Assembly (NCBI GenBank): GCA_902788705.1
Contig: CADALE010000013.1
Location: 1-64,000, forward strand
DNA length: 64,000 bases
Source: an uncultured Coriobacteriaceae bacterium
GTDB lineage: Bacteria; Actinomycetota; Coriobacteriia; Coriobacteriales; Atopobiaceae
Reading direction: 5' to 3'
The notes below the pieces were generated by a model. It saw nothing but the letters and a program-made list of their open reading frames with translations. It ran no database searches and was not told where the DNA came from. How positions within the stretch are numbered: the first letter of the stretch is position 1; each line of letters starts with the position of its first letter. Below, one piece after another: positions 1-7,903 of this stretch. The position numbers and the translations under genes were made by a program.

Positions 1-438
1 CTCCCGGACGTACGCGACGACCCGTGCCTCGAGCTCGACGTCTCTCATGCGGACTCCAATCCGGACCAGGATGGTCCAACATTTTGTCCGCACCCCCGAC
101 CCGTCCTCTGGCCCGAGCCTGGGGACGCCGAGCCTGTAGGAAGCCGCATGGCCCCTCGTGGCCTCCCTGTCGTGCTCGAGGATGGGGAACTCGTAGCCAC
201 CCCGGCTCACGTAGCGCCTCCTCAGGAGGCTGGCCAGGCGATGCCTCACGGTGTCCTCGTCGAGGCCGGTGTACTTGCATATGGTTGGCACGCCCATGGA
301 GAGGACGCTGCTGCCCTCCTTCTGCCAGCGCAGGAGCGCCACGAGCACGGCCCACTCCTGTCCGGAGGCGCCAGACTGCACCATGGCGTGCACAACGGGC
401 CCCCATACGCGCGAGTAGGATGCCGACTCCTCCGACAT
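1..438 (-). CDS. Winged-helix/replication-control-like protein, partial at left edge
   Basis: An uninterrupted reading frame starts at ATG 438 and is still open at base 1, so the C terminus lies outside the window. It begins MSEESASYSRVWGPVV. Residues about 50-85 (PTICKYTGLDEDTVRHRLAS, then a basic stretch and RGGYEF) look like a winged helix-turn-helix with recognition helix and wing. The ATG lies 2 bases after the stop codon of the excisionase-like gene, so it belongs to the same leftward operon. Such proteins downstream of relaxase and Xis-like genes usually regulate transcription or replication of the element. The last 40 or so visible residues are less convincing as protein, and a frameshift near base 80 cannot be excluded. 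No specific family is recognised. Confidence 0.6.
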   Translation of the reverse strand, partial: MSEESASYSRVWGPVVHAMVQSGASGQEWAVLVALLRWQKEGSSVLSMGVPTICKYTGLDEDTVRHRLASLLRRRYVSRGGYEFPILEHDREATRGHAASYRLGVPRLGPEDGSGVRTKCWTILVRIGVRMRDVELEARVVAYVRE

Positions 439-440
439 CG

Positions 441-632
441 TTATTCGAGCCCGGCGACCTCGCGCAGGGCGCGCCTGTTGATGCGCCACTGGCAGCCGAT
501 CCTCACAGCCTTGAGCTTGCCGTCCAGGCAGAGCCTGTTGACCGTCCTGGTCGAGACGTTGAGCATCCTCGCCGCCTCGACGATCGAGATGAGCTCCGGC
601 TCCCTCGGTGTCCTCGTCGTCTGTTCTCTCAT
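441..632 (-). CDS. Excisionase-family small DNA-binding protein
   Basis: A 63-residue protein. The stretch SIVEAARMLNVSTRTVNRLC followed by DGKLKAVRIGCQWRINRRAL is a classic MerR-like/HTH_17 excisionase fold: helix-turn-helix, then a wing with the R-I-G-x-x-W-R-I pattern. Proteins of this size on integrative elements act as recombination directionality factors or as regulators of the transfer genes. It lies between an upstream hypothetical gene and the downstream wHTH gene, all on the minus strand, and an 8-bp inverted repeat sits just upstream of its start. The integrase is about 8 kb away rather than adjacent, so a role in excision is inference. Confidence 0.8.
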   Translation of the reverse strand: MREQTTRTPREPELISIVEAARMLNVSTRTVNRLCLDGKLKAVRIGCQWRINRRALREVAGLE

Positions 633-642
633 TTGTTCTCCT

Positions 643-673
643 CCCTGTCAAAGGTGGTCGTTGCCTGACAGGG
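643..673. promoter_or_regulatory. Inverted repeat upstream of the Xis-like gene, candidate operator
   Basis: CCCTGTCA (643-650) and TGACAGGG (666-673) form a perfect 8-bp inverted repeat with a 15-base spacer. The centres are suitable for a dimeric regulator, and the repeat ends 11 bases before the start codon at 632. No T-tract follows, so a terminator is unlikely. Confidence 0.4.
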
Positions 674-716
674 ATGTTTGCGAAAACGGGGACTCGGCGC
701 TCGTGGCGACGGCAGC

Positions 717-741
717 TAAGTGTCCCTAAGCGTCCCTAAGG
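717..741. repeat. Short tandem direct repeat
   Basis: TAAGTGTCCC and TAAGCGTCCC follow each other directly at 717-736, then TAAGG begins a partial third copy. The 10-base period (one helical turn) suggests a protein-binding iteron between two mobile-element genes. Function is not known. Confidence 0.35.
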
Positions 742-765
742 AGCTGAGTCATACAATCTTCACAA

Positions 766-1290
766 CTAGACGGGGAAGGCGCCGTCTTCGGAAAAGCCGT
801 ATCCAGCCACTCTCGAGAGGGTCTCGTAGCTCGAGGGCGTCAGGCCGAGCATTGCGCAGGCTCGTTCGTGGGAGTCCCTGCGCGTGGGAAGGGCCTGCAG
901 CAGCGTGTCATGCAGCCACACCGCCCTGCCTGCCATGCTGATTGAGGGACCTTCGTGCATGAGGTCGGAGATCTCGTCAAAGCGCGCGACGTCGCACAAG
1001 CCATCGCCGACGCGGAGCCACTGGAGGCGGCCGTCGAGCTCGATCGAGCGCACATGGGCGAGCTCCTCCGCGTTGAGGAGGTGGATCCTGCAGCCGGGGA
1101 GCCGTGTTGCGAGCCCATCGGAGCTGGCGGTCGGCACGCGATACCAGCTGACGTCGGCCCATACGCCGTCTCCGACTGTAATGTGGATGTCGGTGAGGGC
1201 GTTGGGGCGCCCGAGCGCACTCTCGGTCGTGAGCGTGCTTGTGTCGAACTCCTCGACGGAACCGTCCTCGTAGCGTACGGTCACCCTCAT
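766..1290 (-). CDS. Hypothetical protein coupled to the relaxase
   Basis: A 174-residue protein starting at ATG 1290 (MRVTVRYEDGSVEEFDTSTL). The frame stays open upstream, but this ATG is chosen because it overlaps the relaxase stop codon as ATGA and has a purine-rich Shine-Dalgarno region (GGGAGAGG) before it. That arrangement implies translational coupling to the relaxase. The first half looks like beta-strands rich in acidic residues; the second half is helical. No catalytic motif, membrane segment or signal peptide is visible. Small accessory proteins after a relaxase sometimes help relaxosome assembly, but nothing in the sequence shows this. Confidence 0.65.
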   Translation of the reverse strand: MRVTVRYEDGSVEEFDTSTLTTESALGRPNALTDIHITVGDGVWADVSWYRVPTASSDGLATRLPGCRIHLLNAEELAHVRSIELDGRLQWLRVGDGLCDVARFDEISDLMHEGPSISMAGRAVWLHDTLLQALPTRRDSHERACAMLGLTPSSYETLSRVAGYGFSEDGAFPV

Positions 1291-2525
1291 CTTTGGCCCC
1301 TCTCCCTGCTGTGGCTCTGCTGAATGCTGTGTGGCCGCATGTCGCCCGAATGTTGCTGCTGGCGGGTCGTCCGCGCGAAATGGCCGGACCGCTGCCAAGA
1401 TGCCCTGCGCGCGACGCCCGGGTTCGTCTCGGGCAGCATGTGGTGGGTGGCGCAGTACTCACGTGCGCGCTCGAGCCGTTGGACGACCGCCTCCTTCCCG
1501 GCGGTCCTGCGGGTACGCTCGATTGCGAAGTCGATGCCCCTTAGGCTCGTGAGCCCACCTCGGGACACGACGTCCACGGCCTCGGAGAGTCGTGTGAGCT
1601 CGCCTAGGTCACGGACCTCGATGGCGTGCGCCGCGACTTCCTGCGCCCCATCTGCCGTGAGGGTGTCAGGCTTTGTCCTCACCGGGCTCCTCAGCCAGGA
1701 GGTCACTTCCTGTCTGGTGTAAGCGGTCCCGAGCCTCGATCCTGTGACCTGCCTGGAAGGGGTCTCGGAAAGCGAGTACACCCAGTCGTCCTTCGTGCCA
1801 GCAGACTCGCGCACGCTCACGCCCATCCTGGCCAGTGCGGCCACGAAGTCTCCCGGGTTTCTAGCGATTCCCTTGGCGATGTCCACGCGGGCCCTTATGT
1901 CGGCGACCCATGAGTACTCGCCTCGATGGACGAGCGAGCGCTCGGAGGCTCGGACGCTCCTTCGCGCGTAAGGCCTCGAGTCGGGCACGATTCCGGTCTC
2001 TGGGTCCGCGGGCTCGTCGACGTAGGAGGAGAGGCCGTGCTCCCTGGCGATCCGCTGCGCCGACCTCTTGAGCGCCCTCGGGTCCGGGTTCTGGAGCCTG
2101 CGGCCCGTCTCGAGGTTGGTGTTGTTCACGATGACGTGGGCGTGCGGTATGTGGTGCTCGTTGTCGTCGTGGTAGACGACGGCGACCTCGTAGTCGCCGA
2201 AGTTCTCGCGCACCCATGACATGGTGACAGACCGGAGCTCTGAAAGCCCGATTCCGTCCCTTGGATCGGGCGAGAAGACATAGTGCTTGTAGGTTCGGGC
2301 CTTTCGGCCCCTGTAGGGGCTGTCGTTGCCCATCGTGGCCCTCGTCGCGTCCATCACCGACGCCCAGTCGTAGGTGCCGTACTCGGGCGAGCCGTCGTCT
2401 GTAAGTCCGATAGTGGGCGGATCGAGGTTGATGAAGTCCCTCGCGAGGGCGCGGCCGTCACGTTCGAGGTAGCGCTGAGCCGCACCGAGCGTAGTGTGTC
2501 CAGAGATTGGCTTTATGTAGGGCAC
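1287..2525 (-). CDS. Relaxase/mobilisation nuclease
   Basis: A 412-residue relaxase that would nick the element at oriT and pilot the strand during conjugative mobilisation. The key feature is HIPHAHVIVNNTN near residues 125-137, matching the HxxHxH metal-binding motif of MOBP/MobA-type relaxases, preceded by VVYHDDNEHH. A tyrosine in AAQRYLERDG near residue 19 is the likely nucleophile. The frame extends to 2624, but GTG 2525 is preferred: GGAGG lies 6 bases upstream, and upstream codons read through GC-rich palindromes. The C-terminal 200 residues are basic and may bind DNA. No coupling protein or T4SS gene is in the window, so the element may be mobilisable rather than self-transmissible, unless those genes lie to the left. 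Confidence 0.85.
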   Translation of the reverse strand: MPYIKPISGHTTLGAAQRYLERDGRALARDFINLDPPTIGLTDDGSPEYGTYDWASVMDATRATMGNDSPYRGRKARTYKHYVFSPDPRDGIGLSELRSVTMSWVRENFGDYEVAVVYHDDNEHHIPHAHVIVNNTNLETGRRLQNPDPRALKRSAQRIAREHGLSSYVDEPADPETGIVPDSRPYARRSVRASERSLVHRGEYSWVADIRARVDIAKGIARNPGDFVAALARMGVSVRESAGTKDDWVYSLSETPSRQVTGSRLGTAYTRQEVTSWLRSPVRTKPDTLTADGAQEVAAHAIEVRDLGELTRLSEAVDVVSRGGLTSLRGIDFAIERTRRTAGKEAVVQRLERAREYCATHHMLPETNPGVARRASWQRSGHFARTTRQQQHSGDMRPHSIQQSHSRERGQR

Positions 2526-2700
2526 CGTCTGCCTCCAAGTGCGATTGGGTCCAAGATTGTCCGTGTTTTGTCGGACTTGCCAGAATCCTAGGGGCGCGGG
2601 GGCTCCCCCGCACGCGACACCCATGACGTGATGTCAGGGGTGGAGAGGTGGCGCCGCGGTGGAGGGACGGTGAGGCACGAGACCGAGGAGCGTAGCGACA
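2526..2700. other. Candidate origin of transfer (oriT) region
   Basis: The non-coding stretch directly upstream of the relaxase is rich in inverted repeats. GTCCG and CGGAC frame a TGTTTTGT loop around 2560-2577. GCGGGGG-CT-CCCCCGC (2596-2611) is a perfect 7-bp stem, followed by GC-rich repeats. oriT sites of gram-positive mobilisable elements commonly sit here, with a relaxase-recognised hairpin next to a nic site. The nic site cannot be named from sequence alone. Confidence 0.4.
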
Positions 2701-2746
2701 AGGATGAGCCTCATCGGACTTCCGCCTCAGGGTGCCGCAGACGAGC

Positions 2747-2773
2747 TATTCCATGGGCCTTGTACATGGAATA
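2747..2773. repeat. Hairpin between the relaxase and the BRCT cassette
   Basis: TATTCCATG (2747-2755) and CATGGAATA (2765-2773) pair perfectly over 9 bases, with a 9-base loop. A further GAGC/GCTC pairing lies outside with a small bulge. No T-run follows, so a terminator is unlikely. It marks the switch from high-GC relaxase DNA to the lower-GC cassette. The rest of 2774-2915 holds no gene I can support; it should contain the cassette promoter, but no convincing -35/-10 pair stands out. Confidence 0.4.
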
Positions 2774-2915
2774 GGCAGCTCGCTAATTGCATCAGAGATG
2801 AAGGGGTAGCCGTACAAATAGAGTTCACCTACGTCTATACGTGGGCGGTTTCGATTCATGATTGTTGTCATAGAGGAAGCGTAGAATACGGACATCACCG
2901 GGAGTAAGGACACTG

Positions 2916-4100
2916 ATGTATCAGAAAACAATGAAGGCGTTTCTTCTGCCGACGTCATACGTAGCTTATGACCTTGAGACTAGCGACTATTTCCCCAAGG
3001 GTGAGATTGTCGAGTTTGGCGCGGTAAAGGTCGAGGATGGGCAGGTAACAGATGAGTTCTCAGAGTTGTGCGCGCTCAATGGCAGGATGAACCCGAAGGC
3101 AAGCGAGACCAATCACATCACGAATACCATGTTGGTGGGAAAGAGGCCTCTGTCAGAGGTGTTTGCTGATTTCTGCGAGTTTGTGGGCACGCTTCCTCTC
3201 GTTGGGTTCAACAACCAGCGCTTCGACGACCTGTTCATTAACAGGGAGGCAGAGCGAGCTGGAACCAAGAGCCCCATAGACAACGGCTCTCATGACGCGA
3301 TGCTCATGCACGGTCGAGCCACGCTTGCAAGTTGTTGCGATGAGTACGGCATCGAGAACGATGAGGCTCATAGGGCGCTATCAGATGCACGCGCCACGCG
3401 ACTTCTCTATGATGCGATTCATCTTCAGTGGTCGATGGAGTCAACAGACGTCCGAGACATAACCGCCGAGGTTATGGGTGACGAGCTGGCAGGTGAGGTC
3501 GTGTGTTTCACTGGCTCGACTGACTTCTTCCCAAAGAGGGCGTGCCAAACGCTTGGCCTCGCGCATGGGGCTGTGCTGAGCAACGGCGTCACCAAGAAGG
3601 TAACGCTGTTAGTGAACCTCGAAGATCGTAGGAGCACTAAGGTCGCCAAGGCCGAGCAATATGGTATTCGAGTGATAGATGGTCGAGACTTCCTTGAGAT
3701 TATCGGCTACCCAACCGACCGACCTGTGCGCTATGACGTGTTGCAGACCGGCGTTTGGTTCTCCGAGCTCGGTGAGGAGGCCATGCTCATGGTGAAACGC
3801 GAGTTGGGGCTTCCACTTTCCAAACCCCTCGTGTACTTCCGTCGTAACGGGTCGAAGGCCGTAATGCGCGAGAACAAGTACGGTGTCACAGTTCCCATGA
3901 AAGAGGACATTATCGACAGCATCCCAGTCATTGATGTGCGCGTGGTCGATACTTGCGATGATTGTGGCATGGTGACTCTTGAGGCTGTCCTTGATGGTGA
4001 AGGCGTTCCGTTCCGCCTGCTAGCTCCCTACCTTGCAGACATGCAGAAAGGTAAGGAGCACTATCTGGCTACTATGAACGGCTCTGAGAGTGAGGAATAG
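2916..4100 (+). CDS. DEDDh 3'-5' exonuclease with BRCT domain
   Basis: A 394-residue protein. Residues 15-170 form a DnaQ-type exonuclease with all DEDDh residues visible: D19 and E21 (YDLET), D104 (GFNNQRFDDLF), H152 and D157 (HRALSDAR). Residues about 190-265 resemble a BRCT domain (EVVCFTGSTDFFPKRACQTL, later KAEQYGIRVIDGRDFLEIIG), as in DinG/DnaQ-BRCT fusions and DNA ligase tails. The final 110 residues match nothing I recognise; two close cysteines (CDDCG) may bind metal. The start has AAGGA 7 bases upstream; Met6 has none. It leads a cassette with two further BRCT-type proteins. GC is visibly lower than in the flanks, implying recent acquisition. Predicted to trim 3' DNA ends under BRCT-mediated assembly. 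Confidence 0.8.
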   Translation: MYQKTMKAFLLPTSYVAYDLETSDYFPKGEIVEFGAVKVEDGQVTDEFSELCALNGRMNPKASETNHITNTMLVGKRPLSEVFADFCEFVGTLPLVGFNNQRFDDLFINREAERAGTKSPIDNGSHDAMLMHGRATLASCCDEYGIENDEAHRALSDARATRLLYDAIHLQWSMESTDVRDITAEVMGDELAGEVVCFTGSTDFFPKRACQTLGLAHGAVLSNGVTKKVTLLVNLEDRRSTKVAKAEQYGIRVIDGRDFLEIIGYPTDRPVRYDVLQTGVWFSELGEEAMLMVKRELGLPLSKPLVYFRRNGSKAVMRENKYGVTVPMKEDIIDSIPVIDVRVVDTCDDCGMVTLEAVLDGEGVPFRLLAPYLADMQKGKEHYLATMNGSESEE

Positions 4101-4102
4101 CC

Positions 4103-5191
4103 ATGTCATGGAAAGACATTGAGAGTAGGTCGTTCTCGTTCGCAACGGGCCTGTTGACACTCGACCCCTTTGAGGGCTATCAGCTTGTGCGTGAGCGGGG
4201 TGGCATTCCCGTTGAGGTCAGGAGCAATGCCGTCAGGCCCGGTACGGACTATTTCGTTGTCACGGATGCGCTCGCTGACGGGTCGAAACAGGCCAAGTAT
4301 GTCGAGAAAGCGAAGGAGGCGGGCGTTACCGTCATCGGTGAGATGGCGTTCTGGAAGATGGTCGGCATCGAGCTTAGTCCTGAAGGCGTTGCCGACCACT
4401 GGGTTGTTGTCGACACCAACATGGAGTCGATGCAGCGCGCTTGGGAGAGTCGGCTGAGAAAGGCATCAGAGGACGGCGACCTTGACAAGAAGGCTAGAGG
4501 CGTCCTGAGCGAAGTTGCAACGTGGGCACGTTCCAACGCGATGACCGAGAACAAACCCTCTTGGGATGGCTCTGTGGCCCCGTACACGCTCTTCATCCAG
4601 CACGGATCGGCAAAGAGCACAAGCCTTGGTGGCTGGAACATCATCGCTTGTGGGTTCCTGTCTGGTGACGAGCAGTTTTCTGACAATGTTGGGTCGATAA
4701 CGCGCCTGCTAGATGACACTATAGTCATGGACACCCTGAACAGGAATGCCGTGCCTTGGGCTGAGTGGCGCAATGACATTGGCAAGGTCATCGTGACTGA
4801 CCGCTATGCTCCCAGTTCATGTGCATATCTCTTCGACGGTCTTCCGAGATGCGCCGAGTACGACCTTCTGGGGCTTGACACATCAAATGCAACCACTATG
4901 CGGGCCATGTTCCGAGGAAGTGCATCAGTTGACTACTTTATGACCACGGACCGCTTCAAGACCGGCAACGTCACCGATATGAGCGAGATGTTCTTTGGCT
5001 GCATAAATGCTCGCGTCATCAATTGCATCAGTTGGGATCTCTCAAAGGTTGAATCGATGTACATGATGTTCGAGAATTCGCCCGCGGCTGTTCTCTTCGA
5101 TGACATGAACGTGCCAATACCCAATGGTATCAACACGGATCGAATGTTCGACACAAAGCCTAAGGAAGGACGCTGGCTTAGGCGCATCTAG
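4103..5191 (+). CDS. BRCT-like/DUF285 (BspA-type repeat) fusion protein
   Basis: A 362-residue protein starting 2 bases after the exonuclease stop, so surely co-transcribed. Residues about 8-90 resemble a BRCT fold (FSFATGLLTLDPFEGYQLVR, GTDYFVVTDAL, AKEAGVTVIGEMAFWKMVG). Residues about 205-350 carry the pattern of DUF285/BspA-like leucine-rich repeats: DTSNATTMRAMFRG, then NVTDMSEMFFG and KVESMYMMFENSP. DUF285 repeats are normally found on surface proteins, yet there is no signal peptide or anchor here, so the protein should be cytoplasmic. The middle (105-200) is unassigned. A likely role is a scaffold or recognition subunit for its nuclease and helicase neighbours. No catalytic motif is seen. 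Identification of both domains is by motif reading only. Confidence 0.65.
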   Translation: MSWKDIESRSFSFATGLLTLDPFEGYQLVRERGGIPVEVRSNAVRPGTDYFVVTDALADGSKQAKYVEKAKEAGVTVIGEMAFWKMVGIELSPEGVADHWVVVDTNMESMQRAWESRLRKASEDGDLDKKARGVLSEVATWARSNAMTENKPSWDGSVAPYTLFIQHGSAKSTSLGGWNIIACGFLSGDEQFSDNVGSITRLLDDTIVMDTLNRNAVPWAEWRNDIGKVIVTDRYAPSSCAYLFDGLPRCAEYDLLGLDTSNATTMRAMFRGSASVDYFMTTDRFKTGNVTDMSEMFFGCINARVINCISWDLSKVESMYMMFENSPAAVLFDDMNVPIPNGINTDRMFDTKPKEGRWLRRI

Positions 5192-5234
5192 GCATCGCGT
5201 TTTATGACGTCTTCTTGAGAGAGATACATAGCTA

Positions 5235-7544
5235 ATGAGATACGAGTGGGGACAGACGAGTGAGAAGACCCAGAAGGTCAAGGCGCTCATAGACGAAGTC
5301 TCGGAGCTAGCCTTGGAGGATGAGTTTGGTGTCCAAGAGGCCAAAGAGTTGCTTGGTGCCATGGCGCGAGACTTCCCAGACGATGAGGAGGTATTCGTAG
5401 CAGCCCTTCGGTCCCTTCTCGAGGAAGCCGTAGACGACGGGCAGATTGACGACCGTGAGCGAAAGCTGATTACTGACCTTGCGCTCGTAATTGAGAACCC
5501 AATCTCTGACGACCCCGTCGAACGCGTGGACGGGACGCGCATCGTCCTCACGGGCGACTTCGCTGTCGAAGGTGGGAAGGCTACCGTCAAGAAGATGATA
5601 CAGGCGGCTGGAGGTAGGGTAACGACAGGGAAACCTTCCAGGCTTACTGACTACGTCGTGGTTGGGTCGGAAGGCAGCTCTGCCTGGGCCTTCGGGAACT
5701 ACGGCAACAAGGTCAAAGACGCCCTCAACCTGCAGCTCACGGGCAAGGGCAAGGTGAAGGTGGTGACCGAGAAGGCCCTGCTCGCATTCTTCGAGGAGAG
5801 CGAGCAGAAGGCCATGGACGTGCTCGAGCTCCAGCGGGGTCGATTCCAAGAGCAGTGGGACTCGGCGAGGGTCGTAGCAAAGGACTTCGAAGGACTGACC
5901 GAGGGCCAGCAGGGGGTGTTCGATCTCGTGAAGGAGGGCAGAAACGTCTACCTAACCGGCCTCGGCGGGACAGGCAAGTCGTACGTGCTCGAACGAATCA
6001 TAGAGTGGGCGGAAGGATCCGGTCGCGAGGTATTGGTATGCGCCCCGACCGGCATAGCGGCGCTCAACGTGGGCGGTTCGACGATACACAGGACGCTGGG
6101 CATCAATCCAAATCGCACTCTTCAAATGGACCCATACCCCTATATTCCAGACGACTCGCCGCTCCTGAAGTGCGACTTGATGATTGTGGACGAGATCTCC
6201 ATGTGCAGGCTCGACCTGTTCGACTACCTCACTTCAGTTCTTCGCAAGGCAGCGCAGTTGCGCGAGGATGAGGGCAAACCTTGCTGCCAGCTCGTCGTGG
6301 TCGGTGATTTTTGCCAGCTGCCGCCAGTCACGACTCCCGAGGAAGCGCCAATACTCAAGGAGAAGTATGGCTTCGACGTGCGCAAGGGATACCCGTTCAT
6401 GGGACGTGAGTGGCGATCTTGGCAATTCGAGAAGGTCGAGCTAACCGAGGCAATCCGTCAGCGCGACGCAGATTTCGTCGCCGCCCTCAACGCCTGCAGA
6501 ATCGGGGACACCAGGGGCGTGAGGTGGATCGAGGAGCACGCGGCAAAGAGCCCGGGAGAGAACGCCATCATACTCTGCGGTACGAACGATCAGGCAGACG
6601 GTGAGAACCACAAGAGGTTGAATGCCCTCCCGAGCAAAGCTCACGTGTACCTGAGCGACATAACAGGCGAGGTCACACAGAAGGACATGCCGACAGCCCA
6701 ACGTCTGACGCTTAAGCAAGGCGCACGCGTCATGGCACTAGTGAATGTGTCCGAATCAACTTATATGAACGGTTCACTCGGCACGGTCGTATCGTGCAAG
6801 AATGACGAGGTCATCGTCAACTTTGACGGGATTGGCGCCTCGGTAGTGACGCGCCATAGGTGGGAAGTTACGGTTCCCAAGCTGGTAGACGGCAAGACCA
6901 AGCAAGAGGTCATTGGCACATTCGAACAAATCCCCCTCAAGCTTGCCTGGGCCATAACCATACACAAGTCACAGGGCCAGACCTTCGAGAGCGCTCTTAT
7001 TTACCCAAAGTGCTGGGAGGAGGGCCAGCTCTACACTGCATTCTCGCGACTCTCAAGCATAGCGGGGTTATGCTTGGCGCATCCATGCAGTGACAGCTTC
7101 CTCGTGACATCCCAAGACGTTATCGACTTCTTAGAGGACGATTACTACCCTCCCAAAGCAAGGGAGCTTCCCAAGAGAGATGTCCAGAAGGTGGCCATAG
7201 AAAAGCCTAGGGCATCGGTCATCGAACCAGCTCCCACAATGCTAATCTCATCAGAGGTTGAGCGTTCTGACGCGTCGGGAGGAACCGAGGAACAGTCCGA
7301 CAGCTTTAAGAGCCTGCAGATGCCTGTCATTTGCGGGCGCAGGATATTTGAGAAGTACGGTGTTACCCGGGTTGAGGATCTCGTTGGTCTTACTCAAGAA
7401 GACCTGGCTCGCATGCGTGGCCTCGGCCCCACAAAGCTCGAGAATCTTAGGTCGTTCCTCAGGGGGAAGGGAATTATGCCTCAGGACAGTGACTTCCCAT
7501 TGTCTATCTCTGACTATGAGTCTTGGATTGACAGCATCAAATAG
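5235..7544 (+). CDS. TerB-like/BRCT/Pif1-type SF1 helicase with HhH tail
   Basis: A 769-residue protein. Residues 15-90 form an acidic helical domain resembling TerB (DDGQIDDRERKLITDLA). Residues 97-190 are a BRCT domain (GTRIVLTGDFAVEGGKATVK, LTDYVVVGSEGS). Residues 220-640 are an SF1B helicase of the Pif1/RecD2 type: Walker A GLGGTGKS (242-249), Walker B VDEIS (318-322), motif III GDFCQLPP (357-364), motif V TIHKSQGQT and motif VI YTAFSRL. Residues about 700-745 hold a helix-hairpin-helix (VEDLVGLTQEDLARMRGLGP). It should unwind DNA 5'-3' using ATP. It follows the BRCT/DUF285 gene by 43 bases on the same strand, so the three genes probably form an operon supplying nuclease, scaffold and motor. 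The domain order is unlike chromosomal Pif1 or RecD2. Confidence 0.85.
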   Translation: MRYEWGQTSEKTQKVKALIDEVSELALEDEFGVQEAKELLGAMARDFPDDEEVFVAALRSLLEEAVDDGQIDDRERKLITDLALVIENPISDDPVERVDGTRIVLTGDFAVEGGKATVKKMIQAAGGRVTTGKPSRLTDYVVVGSEGSSAWAFGNYGNKVKDALNLQLTGKGKVKVVTEKALLAFFEESEQKAMDVLELQRGRFQEQWDSARVVAKDFEGLTEGQQGVFDLVKEGRNVYLTGLGGTGKSYVLERIIEWAEGSGREVLVCAPTGIAALNVGGSTIHRTLGINPNRTLQMDPYPYIPDDSPLLKCDLMIVDEISMCRLDLFDYLTSVLRKAAQLREDEGKPCCQLVVVGDFCQLPPVTTPEEAPILKEKYGFDVRKGYPFMGREWRSWQFEKVELTEAIRQRDADFVAALNACRIGDTRGVRWIEEHAAKSPGENAIILCGTNDQADGENHKRLNALPSKAHVYLSDITGEVTQKDMPTAQRLTLKQGARVMALVNVSESTYMNGSLGTVVSCKNDEVIVNFDGIGASVVTRHRWEVTVPKLVDGKTKQEVIGTFEQIPLKLAWAITIHKSQGQTFESALIYPKCWEEGQLYTAFSRLSSIAGLCLAHPCSDSFLVTSQDVIDFLEDDYYPPKARELPKRDVQKVAIEKPRASVIEPAPTMLISSEVERSDASGGTEEQSDSFKSLQMPVICGRRIFEKYGVTRVEDLVGLTQEDLARMRGLGPTKLENLRSFLRGKGIMPQDSDFPLSISDYESWIDSIK

Positions 7545-7830
7545 GCGGGAGCAAATAGGGCTTGTAATCTCAAATGGGCTGATAATAGGCGCTGTCCAAT
7601 TATCGGCTCATTAGGCGCGGCACACCATACCACTAGTTCGTTCCCCATGAAGAAGGCCCAGCGCCTGTCAGTAGTCTCCGTTCGTACCAAGCCTTCGGAA
7701 ACCCCTCCAGCCAAGCTCGTCGGGCTCTAGTATTGATGTCATCGTCATCACGTTGATTCTCACTCTATCGTATGTTTCGCGAACGTATGGCGTAGGTGGT
7801 AGAAACGAGATCGGTCATTATCGTGCACAT
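7545..7830. other. Non-coding stretch after the helicase
   Basis: No gene is supported here. Short open frames on both strands lack ribosome binding sites and recognisable protein. Base composition is lower in GC than the flanks, and the stretch leads into the inverted repeats at 7831-7943. Confidence 0.4.
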
Positions 7831-7870
7831 AACCATTACGGCAAGTATTCGAATCATTGCCGTTATGGTT
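7831..7870. repeat. Inverted repeat A in the island
   Basis: AACCATTACGGCAA (7831-7844) pairs with TTGCCGTTATGGTT (7857-7870) with one mismatch and a 12-base loop. The outer AACCAT is shared with the next inverted repeat at 7904-7943, suggesting that both are bound by the same protein or arose from each other. Confidence 0.5.
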
Positions 7871-7903
7871 GAACCAACACCAAGGAGCGTACCCGTTAGA
7901 CGA

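Noticed and set aside
2704-2907. 67-codon frame upstream of the BRCT cassette
   Set aside because: It reads through the hairpin at 2747-2773 and lacks a ribosome site and protein character.
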